Of a DNA stretch of 13,048 nt, positions 12,103 to 13,048 are shown piece after piece. Both the position numbers and the translations under genes were made by a program. The DNA is taken from NCBI GenBank assembly GCA_964527205.1, contig CAZGQG010000039.1:1-13048 (forward strand), written 5' to 3'. This DNA comes from JARICQ01 sp964527205. Lineage in GTDB: Bacteria > Bacillota > Clostridia > Tissierellales > Tissierellaceae. The notes below the pieces were generated by a model. The model was given only the letters and a program-made list of their open reading frames with translations, ran no database searches and was not told the DNA's origin. The stretch's first letter is position 1. Each line of letters starts with the position of its first letter.

Positions 12103-12942
12103 TTATTTAGATTCTCTAGAGACACATATACCTACGCCCCTAGGTCCTAAATGGGATCCTATAACTGGTCCTAATTCATCTATTTCTACTGATGCATTTG
12201 GGAATTTCTCCTCTATCCTATCCCTAATCATTTCAGCATCTTCCCTATTTAAGATATGGCATACTCCTACTTGGGCCACATCTTCAGGTATCCTATCTAT
12301 CATGGCCCTTATGGCTTTTTTCTTGCCCCTAAGCTTTTCTGCCAGACCTAATTCCCCATCCTTTAACTCCAGTAGGGGTTTTATATTTAATAGATTACCT
12401 AGTCTTGATTGCACAGTGGATAGCCTTCCTCCCCTGCTTAGATACTCTAGGGTTTCTGTGGTTAGGTAGACAGACATGCCGGTTTTCTTCTTGTTTAGGA
12501 AGTCCTCTATTTCCCCAGAAGTCTTCCCCTCACCTATCATCCTTACAGCATCCTCAACTAAAAATCTCATATTTGATGCAGAATTTAATGTGTCAATTAT
12601 AGTAACTTTTTTATCCTCTAACATGTCTTTTGCAAGAACTGCACTGTTGTAGGTTCCGCTTAGTTTAGAAGATAAAACAATTACTATAATCTCATCATAT
12701 CCCTTTTGGAAGGCCTCATTGTAGGCATTTAAAAATTCTCCTGTAGAAGGTTGGGAAGTGGTTGGAAATAATTTTGTGCTTTCTAATTTTTTATAGAAGT
12801 CTTCAAAATCTCCGGGATAGGGCTCCTTACCCTCTTCATCTCCAAAGACATAATTTAGTGCTACTACTCCTATGTCTTCTCTCTCTGCATAGTCTCTTGT
12901 AAGATAGGCTGTACTATCTGTAATAATCTTAATTTTTGACAT
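12103..12942 (-). CDS. DegV family fatty-acid-binding protein (FakB-like)
   Basis: DegV proteins bind a single fatty acid; characterised members (FakB) present it to the kinase FakA for phosphorylation and phospholipid synthesis. The 279-residue protein has the whole two-domain family pattern: IITDSTAYL (6-14), the ligand-site TTSQPSTGEF (61-70), SSKLSGTYNSA (91-101), LEYLSRGGRLS (165-175), LLNIKPLL (184-191) and the closing GPVIGSHLGPRGVGI (258-272). No signal peptide is visible, so it is cytoplasmic. ATG 12942 has AGGAGG 6 bases upstream. FakA is not in the window, so the partner is unknown, and genomes often carry several paralogues. The 106 bases upstream contain only a weak TATGAT -10 candidate, and the operon start may lie outside the window. 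Confidence 0.9.
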   Translation of the reverse strand: MSKIKIITDSTAYLTRDYAEREDIGVVALNYVFGDEEGKEPYPGDFEDFYKKLESTKLFPTTSQPSTGEFLNAYNEAFQKGYDEIIVIVLSSKLSGTYNSAVLAKDMLEDKKVTIIDTLNSASNMRFLVEDAVRMIGEGKTSGEIEDFLNKKKTGMSVYLTTETLEYLSRGGRLSTVQSRLGNLLNIKPLLELKDGELGLAEKLRGKKKAIRAMIDRIPEDVAQVGVCHILNREDAEMIRDRIEEKFPNASVEIDELGPVIGSHLGPRGVGICVSRESK

Positions 12943-13048
12943 TTCATTCCTCCTCTATTTTTTTCATGACTATCTCTTAAAAAGGTTTAATTTTTCCTAA
13001 GAATAATCATAAATTACATTCTAACACATAGAAAGAGTTTTTTATACT

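Noticed and set aside
12960..13025. Second Fur-like box and promoter upstream of degV
   Set aside because: AATAATCAT resembles half of the fur box, but the other arm does not match. The nearby TATGAT lacks a usable -35.
1..13048. Defence system, mobile element, prophage or CRISPR array
   Set aside because: All readable genes belong to known housekeeping families in one orientation. There are no direct-repeat arrays, transposases, integrases or unexplained long gene-free stretches.

Overview
This AT-rich window comes from a Gram-positive, low-GC anaerobe of the Clostridia. Tissierellales-like is my best guess, made from protein character only. The evidence is strong AAGGAGG-type ribosome sites, sigma-A promoters, RNase J, a ReoM/IreB protein, an IscR-type Rrf2 regulator, and a Clostridia-style Cys-rich insert in AlaS. 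Every gene I can support is on the minus strand, so transcription runs from high to low coordinates. I see no mobile element, CRISPR array, tRNA, rRNA or phage gene. No gene-free stretch exceeds about 130 bases.

Layout in transcription order. (1) 12942-12103 is a DegV-family fatty-acid-binding protein. (2) 12019-11060 is an SDR-type L-threonine 3-dehydrogenase with a TTG start, its own extended -10 promoter and a strong terminator. (3) 10929-8871 is an iron-sulfur operon, iscR-iscS-iscU. It is tightly packed, has a near-consensus promoter overlapped by inverted GGGTAT/ATACCC repeats, and ends in a terminator. (4) 8810-7635 is an AI-2E/PerM-family permease. (5) 7523-2654 is the conserved Firmicutes cluster alaS - reoM/ireB - ruvX - DUF1292, with a ferredoxin-tailed aldo/keto reductase between reoM and ruvX and a Fur regulator after DUF1292. 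alaS is interrupted by 100 Ns (5589-5688). fur has its own promoter with a Fur/PerR-like box. The run ends in a terminator whose stem includes the last codons of fur. (6) 2568-904 is ribonuclease J with a hairpin terminator. (7) 829-338 and 317-1 are a QueT-type queuosine-precursor transporter subunit and the start of the MltG transglycosylase.

Two regulatory themes connect the genes. Iron and iron-sulfur status is represented by IscR, IscS/IscU, Fur and an aldo/keto reductase with two 4Fe-4S motifs. Translation and RNA metabolism are represented by AlaS, RNase J and QueT. ReoM and MltG both touch peptidoglycan synthesis. Gene content is essentially housekeeping. I found no credible previously undescribed multi-gene system. 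The items worth a second look are the alaS gap, the inserted reductase, and several precise candidate regulatory sites.
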